Below are positions 63,993 through 64,000 of a stretch of DNA of 64,000 bases, in pieces; the stretch's first letter is position 1; each line of letters opens with the position of its first letter. This DNA is from Xenopus tropicalis (Eukaryota > Chordata > Amphibia > Anura > Pipidae). Made by a program: the position numbers and the translations under genes. The notes beneath the pieces are model-generated. The model was not told the DNA's origin and made no database searches. It was given only the letters and a program-made list of their open reading frames with translations. The stretch lies in assembly GCF_000004195.4 (NCBI RefSeq), contig NC_030678.2, positions 36,313,701 through 36,377,700 on the forward strand, read 5' to 3'.

Positions 63993-64000
63993 AAGGGGGT

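Overview
This window looks like vertebrate nuclear DNA, most likely from a clawed frog (Xenopus or a close relative). It is AT-rich and almost entirely intronic. It is crowded with short palindromic transposons of the kind typical of Xenopus: TTAA-target T2-like elements, 3-bp-target palindromes, hAT-type elements with 8-bp target duplications, a CR1-like LINE and a V-SINE-like element. The species cannot be fixed from the sequence alone. No prokaryotic or viral genes were seen.

Only one protein-coding gene could be supported. It is the plus-strand gene for anosmin-1 (anos1, formerly KAL1), the secreted extracellular-matrix protein lost in X-linked Kallmann syndrome. Five consecutive internal exons are present at 20108-20155, 43252-43314, 46698-46920, 53435-53619 and 57640-57769. 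All have AG/GT splice borders and compatible phases. Together they give 649 coding bases, corresponding to about residues 70-286 of the human protein: most of the N-terminal cysteine-rich region, the complete four-disulfide WAP domain and the first fibronectin type III domain. The first exon (signal peptide, start codon, promoter) must lie before base 1. The remaining exons (FnIII domains 2-4, C-terminus) must lie after base 64000.

Layout: 1-20107 is the 3' part of intron 1. It holds several MITEs, a 16-copy 52-bp tandem array carried inside a MITE, and a CR1-like LINE inserted into a hAT-type element. 20156-43251 is intron 2 (23.1 kb), with a 27-copy 29-bp minisatellite, a GC-rich hAT element with a perfect 8-bp target duplication, and many MITE copies. 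43315-46697 is intron 3, including a precisely nested MITE pair. 46921-53434 is intron 4 and 53620-57639 is intron 5. In both, a MITE ends only about 65-75 bases before the next exon. 57770-64000 is the start of intron 6, with a truncated CR1 reverse-transcriptase fragment and a V-SINE running toward the window edge.

Nothing seen amounts to an undescribed biological system. The interest lies in the nesting of elements, the tandem arrays, and the closeness of palindromic transposons to splice sites in a well-conserved developmental gene.
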